This document shows positions 1 through 8,390 of a stretch of 64,000 nucleotides of DNA, piece by piece (positions within the stretch are counted from its first letter, which is position 1; each line of letters opens with the position of its first letter). A program made the position numbers and the translations under genes. The stretch covers positions 1,054,001 to 1,118,000 of the forward strand of contig CBDAQK010000001.1 in assembly GCA_965199005.1 (NCBI GenBank), written 5' to 3'. Under the pieces are notes generated by a model that was given only the letters and a program-made list of their open reading frames with translations, searched no databases and had not been told where the DNA came from. The stretch comes from LMUY01 sp965199005 (GTDB lineage: Bacteria > Pseudomonadota > Alphaproteobacteria > Acetobacterales > Acetobacteraceae).

Positions 1-320
1 AGGTCCAACCGGATGCGCAATTCGCCGGAGGGATTGAGGCCGCCTTGCGCGCGTGGCGGATAGTCATTGTGCGACACCGGCCCGAGGATGATGCCATCGG
101 CGGCCTGGGCCTGCACCCAAGTGGCATCGGGGAAGGTGGTGCCACTGGCGTGGAGCGCAGCGAAGCCGATATCGGCACGATCGAAGGCCAGGTTTAACCC
201 GAGCAGGCTGCTCGTGGCTGCGACGATACTCGTGGTGGCGGCGCAAATCTCCGGGCCGATCCCGTCCCCGTCGAGGACGAGCAGACGTAGCTGCGAGCCG
301 GTCTGGGCCGTGTCTGTCAT
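1..320 (-). CDS. Isopropylmalate/isocitrate dehydrogenase-family protein (3' end outside window)
   Basis: The gene starts at an ATG at 320 and runs off the left edge, so only about 106 N-terminal residues are visible. It opens with a Rossmann-like strand followed by DGDGIGPEI (about residues 18-26), the hallmark start of the beta-decarboxylating dehydrogenases (LeuB, Icd, TtuC), which oxidise a 2-hydroxyacid with NAD(P) and decarboxylate it. Residues near 75-83 (GIILGPVSHNDYPP region) fit the family's substrate-loop zone. It is the last visible gene of a minus-strand series behind a GntR regulator, so a catabolic tartrate- or malate-type dehydrogenase is as likely as leucine biosynthesis. The C-terminal metal site cannot be seen. 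Confidence 0.75.
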   Translation of the reverse strand, partial: MTDTAQTGSQLRLLVLDGDGIGPEICAATTSIVAATSSLLGLNLAFDRADIGFAALHASGTTFPDATWVQAQAADGIILGPVSHNDYPPRAQGGLNPSGELRIRLD

Positions 321-411
321 ATGTCCGTTCCCGTCCCGCTTCTTCGGCCGCACGATTGCAGTTTAACGGCGAAAAAAGCAATAGCCGCCCTGTCACTTAG
401 CGGCACACCGG

Positions 412-1320
412 CTAGAGCACGGCGCGAAGATTCGCCATGACGTTGGCGACGTGCGTCCGCATGGCCTCTGCCGCCTCTTCCCGGCGTTGCCGGGTTAGGA
501 GGTCGAGAATGGCGAGGTGTTCGCTGACTTGCGGGTAGTAGCGTTGACGGTTGAGCATGGTGCGGTAGGCGAGCAGGCGGCGAATGGCGTTGAGGCGCCG
601 TATCGCGTCCAATAGGAACGGGTTGCCCGAGGCCTCCGCCAAGGCTTCGTGAAACTGCACGCCGCGTTCGTAGAGTTCGTCGGCGGACAGCGTTTCAATG
701 TCGCCATCCAGCATCGCCTGCTCCCGTTGCCGGCAGCGATCGGCCTTTTCAGGGGACAGGAAAAAGCCTGGCTCCAATAACCCGGCTGGCTCCAGTATCA
801 GCCGCACGCGATAGGTATGCTCCAGGGCCTGCGGCGTCGTCAGCATCGGCAGGAAGGTCCAGCCGTAGCCCGGCCGCCGTTCTGCCCAACCCTCGCGCGC
901 GATTCGGCCGAAGAGCTCCTGGAATGCGCTGCTCGTCAGGTTATAGGTCTGCCGGATTAAAGTCTGAGACACTTGGTCCGGCAACACGCCCCGCAACCGG
1001 TCCTCGGCAATCTGGAAATACGCCTGGCGGAGGTGCACAACCGGCTGGGCCTTTGCCGCCCCGGGGCTCGGGCGGTCGCCGACGAAATAGCCGCGATTGG
1101 CCTCATGCCGCACCACCCCCTGCTCCGCCAACGCACGCAGGGCAAGCGCCACCGGTGGACGCGAGACTGCGAATCGGTCTGCCAGAGCCTGCAGTGGCAG
1201 GTGGTGGCCGCTGAGCAGGCCCTCCGCCTGGATATGGCCGATGATGGAGGCGGCGAGATCATTGGTGAGACTGGCACGGCGCGGCTTCGGGCTGGCGGCG
1301 CTGTGCGCCTTCGTGGTCAT
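412..1320 (-). CDS. GntR-family transcriptional regulator (FCD/FadR-like effector domain)
   Basis: The protein has 302 residues. Residues about 20-90 form a winged helix-turn-helix with the typical recognition segment ALADRFAVSRPPVALALRAL. An alpha-helical FCD-like ligand-binding domain follows, ending in HLAILDLLTRQRREEA and the usual C-terminal helix. Such proteins are cytoplasmic dimers that bind short palindromes and release them when a small acid binds. It lies 92 bp upstream of the dehydrogenase-like gene at the window edge on the same strand, so that gene is a plausible target. A shorter start is possible because the first 18 residues look disordered. Confidence 0.85.
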   Translation of the reverse strand: MTTKAHSAASPKPRRASLTNDLAASIIGHIQAEGLLSGHHLPLQALADRFAVSRPPVALALRALAEQGVVRHEANRGYFVGDRPSPGAAKAQPVVHLRQAYFQIAEDRLRGVLPDQVSQTLIRQTYNLTSSAFQELFGRIAREGWAERRPGYGWTFLPMLTTPQALEHTYRVRLILEPAGLLEPGFFLSPEKADRCRQREQAMLDGDIETLSADELYERGVQFHEALAEASGNPFLLDAIRRLNAIRRLLAYRTMLNRQRYYPQVSEHLAILDLLTRQRREEAAEAMRTHVANVMANLRAVL

Positions 1321-1416
1321 ATGTCGCGGAGCCTGGTTGTTCTGCAGCGGTTTTTAGCCGATCCGCCGCCTTGTCGCCACCGAGGGCAAAGCTCCCGGTG
1401 GTGAAGAGCGGTGGGA

Positions 1417-2133
1417 CTATTCTCCGCCCCGCACCGCGGCCAGTACCTTGTCGACCCAAGCCGGAACGATAGCACTGGCGGCGCCATAGAGCTGCTCGTG
1501 GAACATGTAGGCATTGTCGGACGGCTCGAGGTTAATCTCACAGGTCAGCACGCCCCTACTTTGCACCTCGCTCACGAACCCGGCCGCCGGATACACCGAG
1601 CCGGACGTCCCGATCGCCGCGAACATGTCCGCCGAGGCGAGCGCATCTCCGATCTCCTGCATGTGCAGCGGCATTTCGCCAAACCACACGACGTTGGGGC
1701 GTAGCTGGCCTGCCGCGAGGCAATTCGGGCAGGATCCCGCGGCGCCGAGATCATCCTGCCAGACGATCACGGACTCGCATCGCAAGCAACGGGCCTGCAG
1801 AAGCTCGCCGTGCATGTGTATCAATCGACGCGAACCGGCCCGCTCGTGCAAATCGTCGATGTTCTGAGTGACGAGCGTGAGTTGATGACCGAGGGCGTTC
1901 AAGCCTGTTTCCAACCGGGCGAGCGCGCGGTGCGCTGAGTTCGGGTGTGCTTCGAGCAGGTTACGGCGCCGTGCATTATAGAACGCCTGCACCGTCGCCG
2001 GGTCACGGGCGAAGGCTTCGGGCGTGGCGAGCTTCATGGGATCGAAACGTTCCCAAATACCGCCCTTGTCACGGAACGTTCCCAATCCGCTCTCGGCGGA
2101 TATGCCGGCCCCGGTGAGAACGAAGACCCTCAT
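1417..2133 (-). CDS. cobB: NAD-dependent protein deacylase, sirtuin (CobB type)
   Basis: This 238-residue protein removes acetyl or acyl groups from lysine, consuming NAD. The N-terminal motif GAGISAESGLGTFRD (residues 8-22) and TQNIDDLHERAG (89-100) form the NAD pocket. His108 in HMHGE is the catalytic histidine. Two CxxC pairs (C116/C119 and C135/C138) make the zinc site. Tyr52 and Arg55 in FYNAR match the pair that lets SIRT5/CobB-type enzymes accept succinyl or malonyl lysine, so desuccinylase activity is likely by family knowledge. It follows the two-gene unknown pair upstream by 39 bp on the same strand. Confidence 0.93.
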   Translation of the reverse strand: MRVFVLTGAGISAESGLGTFRDKGGIWERFDPMKLATPEAFARDPATVQAFYNARRRNLLEAHPNSAHRALARLETGLNALGHQLTLVTQNIDDLHERAGSRRLIHMHGELLQARCLRCESVIVWQDDLGAAGSCPNCLAAGQLRPNVVWFGEMPLHMQEIGDALASADMFAAIGTSGSVYPAAGFVSEVQSRGVLTCEINLEPSDNAYMFHEQLYGAASAIVPAWVDKVLAAVRGGE

Positions 2134-2172
2134 GCCAACTCCTTCACCTGCGCACCCATGAGGGACGCAGGG

Positions 2173-2511
2173 TCACGCTTTGAGACTCAGTGTCACCAGC
2201 ACTTTGATCTCGGCGCCGTCCGGTAGTTCCGTTACGATGCGGATCCAGTTGCCGAACTCGCGCACTTTGCCGAATGTTACCTCGTCCGGACGGGACGGCA
2301 TTGGAAATTGCGTGCCCTCGTCCGCCCAATGCATCCCGTCGGCCGAGATTTGCACGCGTGCCACGGCCGCGCCGCTCCTGCCGGATGCGGACAGCGCGCG
2401 GACGAAGATGATCAACTCCGACGCCCAGCCGACCTCGTACGGTTCGGTCGCTGCGGCGCCGCTCCAGGTCTCGTTTCGGGTGACGACAGCGTTATGGCTT
2501 TCCCGGATCAT
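2173..2511 (-). CDS. Small beta-rich protein of unknown function
   Basis: It encodes about 112 residues from an ATG at 2511, which overlaps the TGA of the upstream gene, indicating translational coupling. An in-frame extension upstream lies inside that gene and was not used. The sequence has alternating hydrophobic strands (ELIIFVRAL, VARVQISADGMHW, FGNWIRIVTEL), no signal peptide, no membrane segment and no motif I recognise. It resembles a compact beta-sandwich such as those found beside carbohydrate-related proteins, but that is only an impression. Tight coupling to the DUF6772-like gene suggests the two products act together. Confidence 0.65.
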   Translation of the reverse strand: MIRESHNAVVTRNETWSGAAATEPYEVGWASELIIFVRALSASGRSGAAVARVQISADGMHWADEGTQFPMPSRPDEVTFGKVREFGNWIRIVTELPDGAEIKVLVTLSLKA

Positions 2512-3404
2512 CAGAAATCCCCTGAAAGGCAAACGGAGTCGACGTAGAGGAAGGCGCGCTTGTCCGTGTCCGCTTCCGCGAAAAACGCCAAGTTCAGCAT
2601 GCACCATAGGTTGCGCATGCCAGGTATCTCGATCGGCGCGTAAGCGGACACGTCGAACGCCCGGTCATTGCAGCGGAACCCGGTACAGCGGTAGGTCGCC
2701 AGATCGAAGTCGAAGCACACGTAATGCCAGTTCACCTTGGTCGGGATTTCGTTGTAGCAGAGCTTCTGGTGGCCGCCGGGTAGATCCTCCCAATCGTCGG
2801 GGTTCAAGTGGTAATGCGTGACGGTCTTTCCCTCGTTGCCGATCGGCAGAAACGTTTTGGTGCGGCGCTTGAACTGCCATTTCTGTACATGATCGCCGTC
2901 CACCGCGTTGAGGAAGCGCATATGCGGCATGATGCGGAACGCGTCCTGATCGGTGTCGCCGCTCTGGAGGTCATACAGGAAGCCAACCGACCGCACATCC
3001 GTCTCCGATAGCCGCATTTCGCCGGCTTCCGGTTTGAACGTGAAATAGAACTCCAGCCGGATCGGCCCACGCTTGCGGAACGTCAGCCGCTTGATGGCCA
3101 CGTTTTGCGCGCCGGATCGGGGTTTGGTGGCGATCTTCAACGCGTAGCTGCCGTCCGCTGCGCCATGGCTGCCGAACTCCCACGCCGTGCAGGTCGACAG
3201 CATGGCGGCGCTGTGCTGCGCGTAGCCCGGCAGCATGGCATCTAGGTTGTGCTCGTAATTTCCCACCAGTTGCGTCCAACCGCAAAAGCCACGGTCGAAA
3301 TCGTCGAAGGCGATGATGCGCGGCAAAGGATCGAAGCGACTCAGCCGTGGATCGGCGAGGCGGAGGGCGCGCAAAAGCGTCGCTTCGGATATTTCGGTCA
3401 TCAT
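2511..3404 (-). CDS. DUF6772-like protein of unknown function
   Basis: The chosen start is the ATG at 3404, preceded by a GGGGA ribosome binding site; an upstream in-frame extension lacks one. The product is about 297 residues, soluble, with no signal peptide. It is rich in aromatic residues and strands, including DFDRGFCGWTQLVGNYEHN near the N-terminus, NWHYVCFDFDLATYRCTGF and FLYVDSVCLSGDF at the end. This resembles the uncharacterised family I recall as DUF6772, with a jelly-roll or laminin-G-like feel. The function is unknown. It begins a minus-strand series with a small partner and a sirtuin. Confidence 0.65.
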   Translation of the reverse strand: MMTEISEATLLRALRLADPRLSRFDPLPRIIAFDDFDRGFCGWTQLVGNYEHNLDAMLPGYAQHSAAMLSTCTAWEFGSHGAADGSYALKIATKPRSGAQNVAIKRLTFRKRGPIRLEFYFTFKPEAGEMRLSETDVRSVGFLYDLQSGDTDQDAFRIMPHMRFLNAVDGDHVQKWQFKRRTKTFLPIGNEGKTVTHYHLNPDDWEDLPGGHQKLCYNEIPTKVNWHYVCFDFDLATYRCTGFRCNDRAFDVSAYAPIEIPGMRNLWCMLNLAFFAEADTDKRAFLYVDSVCLSGDF

Positions 3405-3569
3405 GTTTCCCCGTTCAACCTTCGACCAGCTTGCCGCCCGTCCGAGGACCAGCCGGCGCCGTGCCAGCATGACGCAGGCCAGCACGGCAGCAGATGCATG
3501 TGCCATGCGGCAACCTAACCACTAAGCCGCTATGTTGCACAATGGGAAAATCGGACCTACCGTCCCCGG

Positions 3570-4304
3570 ATGTCAGATGCTGTGGCCTCCCCGTTTGGTT
3601 CGGTAACGGCGGTGCGGCTTGTGGACCGTGTCACGGGGGAACTTAGCGCTGCCATTTTGGACGGACGGCTGCCGCAGGACGGCGCGCTGCCATCCGAAGC
3701 GCGCCTGGCCGCTGATTTCGGCGTCAGCAAACAAGTCATTCGTGAGTCGCTACGCCAGCTCGCGGTGTTGGGAGTCGTACAGAATGGCCAGGGCCGCGCC
3801 ACACGGGTACGGCTGCTGGATGCCGAACCTCTCGGCCGCTTCTGGCGCTTCGCAGCTGCAGGCACGGCGGAGGGCCTGGCTGAAGCGGTCGAACTGCGGC
3901 GCATGCTGGAACCGCAGGCCGCAAACCTGGCCGCCCAGCGGCGAACCGAACCGGACTTGGCCGTTCTGCACACGATCACGGCCCGGATGCGCGAAGCACT
4001 GGGAGACGTGACGCTGTGGGTGGAGGCCGATTTGGATTTTCACGACCAGATTGGCCGCATGACCCACAACCGTCTGCTCTGGCTGCAGGTGCGCGGGCTT
4101 CGACCGGTGATAGAGGAGGTGCTAGCCCGCTTCAACAACCGGCCCGGCCAGACCGCCGCTGGGCGCCGGGCGACGCTGCTGCGCCACCTGCGCATCGCCG
4201 ATGCGATCGTGGCAGCCGATCCGGAGGCGGCACAGGTCGGTATGCTGGATCATTTCAAGGCGGCGGAGGTCGCCATAGCGGAGTTGTTTCCGCGGCTCGT
4301 ATAA
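3570..4304 (+). CDS. FadR-type GntR transcriptional regulator
   Basis: This 244-residue regulator has an N-terminal winged helix (LPSEARLAADFGVSKQVIRESLRQL, about residues 32-56, with the classic GntR recognition helix). An FCD domain follows, containing the acidic-His metal/ligand pocket pattern (EADLDFHDQIGRMTHNRLL). No clear ribosome binding site precedes the ATG, so a leaderless or slightly different start is possible. It converges on a second GntR gene ending 28 bp away and is divergent from the DUF6772-like series, which it may control. Confidence 0.85.
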   Translation: MSDAVASPFGSVTAVRLVDRVTGELSAAILDGRLPQDGALPSEARLAADFGVSKQVIRESLRQLAVLGVVQNGQGRATRVRLLDAEPLGRFWRFAAAGTAEGLAEAVELRRMLEPQAANLAAQRRTEPDLAVLHTITARMREALGDVTLWVEADLDFHDQIGRMTHNRLLWLQVRGLRPVIEEVLARFNNRPGQTAAGRRATLLRHLRIADAIVAADPEAAQVGMLDHFKAAEVAIAELFPRLV

Positions 4305-4332
4305 ACGGGAGGCATGCATCTGGCCTGGTCGC

Positions 4333-5058
4333 TTACTCTCGCCAGGGCACCGAAGCGGCCGCCAGCATCGCTTCGGCCACGGCCGTCGAATACCGAAAAT
4401 GCTGTTGAACCGCAGCGCGCGCGGCCTCCGGGTCGTGCGCCCGCAAAGCCGCCACGATAGCTTGGTGCCGCGGCAGGGTTCCGCTGGCATCGCGCAGGTC
4501 GCGCCGGCGATACAGCGTCGCGATGTTCCATTTGATTGTGCCGGCCAACGCCTCCATCAGGAACCGCATCAACAAATTGTCGCCGCATTCGGCCAGCAGC
4601 AGGTGAAACGCGAGGTCGCTCTTCGTATAGCGGTCCTCGTCCTCCAGCGCGGCCGCCATCTCCGCCAGAATGCCGTCGAAACGCGCCAGCTCTGCTACGG
4701 TGATCCGCCGAGCCGCGGAAGCCGCGATATCCGGCTCCAGCACCGCCCGCAGCGCCAGCGCGTCGCGAAGCCCCTCCGCGCGCGAGGCAATGGCCAGTTC
4801 CAGAAACCCCGCCAGCGGTTCCGACGTGAGCGCGGCGACGATGCTCGGCTTGCCCTGCTGCGTCAGCACCAACCCGCGCGCCGTGAGCCGGCCCAGCGCC
4901 TCCCGGATCACCGTCTTGCTGACGTTGAACCGCCGTCCGAGTTCGGCCTCGGAGGGCAGCGCATCACCCTGCGCAAACACCCGGCCGATGATCAGCCGGG
5001 TGATTTCGGTGCTGATCTGTTCGGAAAGCTTCTTGCGGTCCAGCCCATCACCGTCCAC
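4333..5058 (-). CDS. FadR-type GntR transcriptional regulator of the sugar-acid ABC cluster
   Basis: The likely start is the GTG at 5058 (V-DGDGLDRKKL) or GTG 5079. The longer in-frame extension upstream would run through the neighbouring binding-protein gene and is rejected. The product of about 241 residues has a GntR winged helix (ALPSEAELGRRFNVSKTVI) and an FCD domain with KSDLAFHLLLAECGDNLL. It is divergently transcribed from the solute-binding protein gene at 5140. An inverted repeat TATCA-N14-TGATA lies in the shared promoter. This is the standard arrangement for a regulator controlling an adjacent uptake pathway. Confidence 0.85.
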   Translation of the reverse strand: MDGDGLDRKKLSEQISTEITRLIIGRVFAQGDALPSEAELGRRFNVSKTVIREALGRLTARGLVLTQQGKPSIVAALTSEPLAGFLELAIASRAEGLRDALALRAVLEPDIAASAARRITVAELARFDGILAEMAAALEDEDRYTKSDLAFHLLLAECGDNLLMRFLMEALAGTIKWNIATLYRRRDLRDASGTLPRHQAIVAALRAHDPEAARAAVQQHFRYSTAVAEAMLAAASVPWRE

Positions 5059-5073
5059 CGTGCGATTGCATCC

Positions 5074-5097
5074 TATCACATAAGTGCTACGCTGATA
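5074..5097. promoter_or_regulatory. Candidate GntR operator in divergent promoter
   Basis: The inverted repeat TATCA (5074-5078) and TGATA (5093-5097) are separated by 14 bases, between the GntR gene and the binding-protein gene. The right half reads GCTGATA. The same seven bases occur on the minus strand of the direct repeat upstream of the permease genes at 10100-10115. The spacing is long for a single GntR dimer site, so only the half-site may be meaningful. If the regulator starts at GTG 5079 the repeat would overlap its start. Confidence 0.3.
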
Positions 5098-5139
5098 CGT
5101 AATAAGGCGAAACGCTGACGTTGTACAGGGAGAACTGCA

Positions 5140-6417
5140 ATGGTTGTCACCCGGCGTGTTTTCGTCACGCTCGCCACCGCCCTTGCCGCGCCTCCCATCA
5201 TCCGCGCCCGCGCCGCCACTCCCGTGGTGAATGTCCTCGCCCATCGCATCATGCGCATCGTCTGCGACGGGGCTGCAGGCAATGTCACCGCCGATTGGGC
5301 GAAGCGCACGGGCAGCCGGATCGAATGGCTCACCTTCGACCAGGGGCCGCTGCAGGAGCGCATGATGCGCGAGTTGGCCCTGCCCGAGACCACCATCGAC
5401 ATCGCCTTCGTCCTGAACGCTTGGATGACCCCGCAAGTAGCCCAGTATTTCGAACCGCTGGACGCGCTCAACCAGGCCGCGCCCATCGAGGATATCGGCG
5501 ACATTTTTCCAAACCTCATCCAGCCGAGCCGCTTCAACAACAAATTCTACGCCGTCCCGTTTCGCCATTCCACCGACGGCATGGCCTATAACGAGGTGCT
5601 GCTGGCGGAACGTGGCATCACCGCCCCGCCCCGCACCATCGAGGACTTCGCCGAAGCGGTCCGAAAGCTCAGTTACAAACGATCCAACGGCACAACCGTC
5701 AGTGGCTTCGCCATCCCTGGCGGCTATTACGGCAATGTGGTCGACGTGGCCCGCGCCTGGAATGGCGACTTCATTACCCCAGACCGCCGCTATGTTGGCA
5801 ACGAACCCGGCATGGTGAGCGCCATTACTCTGCTGGCCGCGTTCTACAAAGACGGCAATTTACCGCGAAATTTCCTCGCCCTGAACTCGGAAGACGTCAA
5901 CCCGCTCATCCAGACGGGGCGCGTCGCCATGACCACCGCCGGCATCGACCGCAACCGCATCTACAACGATCCGGACAAGTCGGATTTTGCCGGACACGTC
6001 AAATGCACCTTCCTGCCGGTCGCCAAGTCGCTCCAGAGCACCATGCCGGTCGCTGCCGCAAAAACGGAGTTCTGGAGCCTCGCCATCCCCAAGAACTCTC
6101 GCAACAAGGAGCAAGCCTGGGAGTTGATCCGCGTCCTGATGGCAAAGCAGGGAACGCTTATCGCCGCGCTGAACGGCAATGGTCCGGTCCGCGCTTCCAC
6201 CTATGACGACCCGAAATTCGCTGCTGTCACGCCCTACGCTGCCGACGCCAAAATCATCCTGAAATCTGCCCGAGTCCCGCTTCCCGCCTTCGACCAGGCC
6301 AACCGCGCCGCCGACATGATCCGGGAACAAGTCGAGGCAGCCCTGCTGGCACGCAAGACGCCCCAGCAGGCCATGGACGACCTCGGCACCATGGTCCAAC
6401 CGCTGCTCACGGCCTAA
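5140..6417 (+). CDS. ABC transporter sugar-type extracellular solute-binding protein
   Basis: This 425-residue periplasmic binding protein captures a carbohydrate or sugar acid and delivers it to a MalFG-type permease. The N-terminus carries a twin-arginine-like signal (TRRVFVTLATALAAPP, residues 4-19) with probable cleavage near ARA. GGGAG precedes the ATG. The body has the family-1 binding protein pattern, with FWSLAIPKNSRNKEQAWELI near residue 310 (the conserved late helix) and a C-terminal helix ending in MVQPLLTA. The matching permeases are on the opposite strand at 8391-10080; no ATPase is nearby. Confidence 0.85.
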   Translation: MVVTRRVFVTLATALAAPPIIRARAATPVVNVLAHRIMRIVCDGAAGNVTADWAKRTGSRIEWLTFDQGPLQERMMRELALPETTIDIAFVLNAWMTPQVAQYFEPLDALNQAAPIEDIGDIFPNLIQPSRFNNKFYAVPFRHSTDGMAYNEVLLAERGITAPPRTIEDFAEAVRKLSYKRSNGTTVSGFAIPGGYYGNVVDVARAWNGDFITPDRRYVGNEPGMVSAITLLAAFYKDGNLPRNFLALNSEDVNPLIQTGRVAMTTAGIDRNRIYNDPDKSDFAGHVKCTFLPVAKSLQSTMPVAAAKTEFWSLAIPKNSRNKEQAWELIRVLMAKQGTLIAALNGNGPVRASTYDDPKFAAVTPYAADAKIILKSARVPLPAFDQANRAADMIREQVEAALLARKTPQQAMDDLGTMVQPLLTA

Positions 6418-6432
6418 TCCCGCCGACGCCCC

Positions 6433-7224
6433 TCACGTGCGGTACGACGTCCCGCGTTCGCGCTCCAACTTACGCACCAGAGCCGGCCATTCCGTCGTGC
6501 CGCACTGCATATAGCCGCCGGTGCCGAGTGTCCGCCGGCCCTGCGACATCGTGTGCTTGATGACCGCCTCCGAAGGCCGGTGCAGCTTGACGTTTCCGGC
6601 GAGGCCGTCAATCTGGTAGCGGCATGCGGATTCGAGCCGGTGCATCCAAACAAAGGCCTCGCCCACCGTGCTTCCCGCGGTCAACGCGCCGTGGTTGCGC
6701 AGGATCATGACCCGCCCCTCGGGTCCCATGTCGGCCACGATGCGCTCACGTTCCCCGAGTGATTCGGCCGACCCTTCGTAATCGTGGTAGCGAATGAAAT
6801 CATACATCACCAGCGCCTTCTGACTCAGCGGCAGCAGCCCCTCCGCCTGCATGGCGATGGCGTTGTTGGCCCGCGTATGCGTGTGCAACACGCAGGTCAG
6901 TTCCGGCATGGACATGTGGATCGCGCTATGGATGACGAACCCCGCCGGGTTCAGTTGTTCGGACATCCCGTCCACCACCATGCCATCCATGTCCACCTTG
7001 ATCAGGCTGGAGGCGGTGATCTCGTCAAAGAATCTCCCAAGCGGATTGAGCAGGAAATGATGCTCTGGTCCCGGCACCCGGGCTGAAATGTGGGTTCCTG
7101 CCAGGTCGGACATACCGTAGAGGTCGACGAGTTGATAGCAGGCAGCGAGGTCGCAGCGAACACGCCACTCCTCATCGCTGACCCCCTGCGGCAGGCTGTC
7201 GTTTTTCAACGGCTGACTGGACAT
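6433..7224 (-). CDS. Class II aldolase/adducin-family protein
   Basis: The ATG at 7224 is preferred over an in-frame extension because homologous sequence begins around MSSQPLKNDS. The 263-residue protein has the zinc site of the class II aldolases: HTHTR with His114 and His116, plus His178 in RNHGAL. NPLGRFFDEITASSL matches the phosphate or substrate-binding loop region. Family members cleave or decarboxylate sugar phosphates or act on sugar acids in the cytoplasm. Its place between an enolase-superfamily enzyme and a sugar binding protein suggests a step after dehydration of a sugar acid. The exact substrate cannot be read. Confidence 0.85.
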   Translation of the reverse strand: MSSQPLKNDSLPQGVSDEEWRVRCDLAACYQLVDLYGMSDLAGTHISARVPGPEHHFLLNPLGRFFDEITASSLIKVDMDGMVVDGMSEQLNPAGFVIHSAIHMSMPELTCVLHTHTRANNAIAMQAEGLLPLSQKALVMYDFIRYHDYEGSAESLGERERIVADMGPEGRVMILRNHGALTAGSTVGEAFVWMHRLESACRYQIDGLAGNVKLHRPSEAVIKHTMSQGRRTLGTGGYMQCGTTEWPALVRKLERERGTSYRT

Positions 7225-7267
7225 GAATGTTTCTCCTGTGTCCGGAAAGAGTGTTGCCGGGGTTGGT

Positions 7268-8386
7268 TCAGGCCACGCGATATTTCTCCAGCGTGTCGCG
7301 ATTGATCTCGATGCCGAGTCCGGGCCCGGACGGGATCGGAATGCTGCCGTCGCGCAAATCATTCGGGTCGGCCGGGCGCGTGGTGGCCAGTTCGTCGCGC
7401 AAAGGGCTTGGGAAAATCATGCACTCGAAGATCAGGAAGTTTGGCGCTGCCGCCGCCAGCTGCAGGTTTGCTGCCGCCGCGATCGCGCCACCGGCGCCCA
7501 GATGCGGCGCGTAGGGGATGCTGAACCCATGCGCCATGGTGATCATCTTGCGCGTCTCCGTGATACCGCTGGAGCGCGTGCAATCCGGCTGGAATACGCC
7601 GATCGCACGTGTGGCCAGTAAATCACGCGCCCGCACCGCCAGCACTTCGCTTTCCCCGGCGGTGATGCGCATGGGGGAGGCAGCACTCAGCTTCGCATAG
7701 CCCGCGAAATCGTTGGGGTCGATCGGCTCCTCCAGCCAATAGAAGCCCAGGGCGTGCAACCCGCGCGCCACCGCTATCGCGTCGTCCAGGTCATAGGCCC
7801 CATTGGCATCGGCGCAGAGCTGGACCGTATCACCGACTTCCGCCCGAATCTGTGCCGCCCAGCTCAGCGCGCGCGACACCGGGTTACCCAGTTTCAGCTT
7901 CAACATGGGGAACCCCATGCGCACCGCCTCTCGCGTCTGCTCCAGCGCGGTCTCCTCCGCGCCCCAGCTGATCGAGGACGCATAGGCCTCCACCCGTTCG
8001 CGTCCCATGCTGCCCAACAGATGATGGATCGGCTGCCCCGTCGCCCGCCCCATGATGTCCCACAGCGCGATGTCGATCGCAGCCACCGCCTCTGGCACCA
8101 TGTGCCCCACCTTGCTGTAAAAGCGGCCCATCAGCTCCTTCCAGATGCTCTCGACGTGAAACGGGTTGCGCCCGATGAGCACGGGCTTCAGCAGCTTCGT
8201 CACCATCAGCGCGTAGCTTTCCGGGCATAGCCGCACCAGCCCCTCGCCAAACCCGGCGATACCGTCATCGGTCACGATCTCAACCACCAGGATCGAGACC
8301 GAAGGGTAATCCCCCCAATGCGTCCGATGCTGTCCGGGTGCGATCGGCATGGTCAGGGCATGGGCGATCACATCGGTAATTTTCAT
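7268..8386 (-). CDS. Mandelate racemase/muconate lactonizing enzyme-family protein
   Basis: This 372-residue enolase-superfamily enzyme abstracts a proton alpha to a carboxylate with Mg2+. The KxK pair is K163/K165 (MLKLKLG). Metal ligands are D193 (CADANGAY), E219 or E220 (WLEEP) and E245 (TAGESE). D268 (FQPDC) and H295 (YAPHLGAG) form the dyad typical of the MR subgroup of acid-sugar dehydratases. It follows the permease genes by 4 bp and precedes the aldolase, so an acid-sugar dehydratase feeding the aldolase is the best guess. Racemase activity cannot be excluded. Confidence 0.88.
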   Translation of the reverse strand: MKITDVIAHALTMPIAPGQHRTHWGDYPSVSILVVEIVTDDGIAGFGEGLVRLCPESYALMVTKLLKPVLIGRNPFHVESIWKELMGRFYSKVGHMVPEAVAAIDIALWDIMGRATGQPIHHLLGSMGRERVEAYASSISWGAEETALEQTREAVRMGFPMLKLKLGNPVSRALSWAAQIRAEVGDTVQLCADANGAYDLDDAIAVARGLHALGFYWLEEPIDPNDFAGYAKLSAASPMRITAGESEVLAVRARDLLATRAIGVFQPDCTRSSGITETRKMITMAHGFSIPYAPHLGAGGAIAAAANLQLAAAAPNFLIFECMIFPSPLRDELATTRPADPNDLRDGSIPIPSGPGLGIEINRDTLEKYRVA

Positions 8387-8390
8387 GGTG

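Noticed and set aside
5076..5568. N-terminal extension of the GntR gene into the binding-protein gene
   Set aside because: It would overlap 430 bp of a clear coding sequence on the other strand, and GntR homology begins only near 5058.
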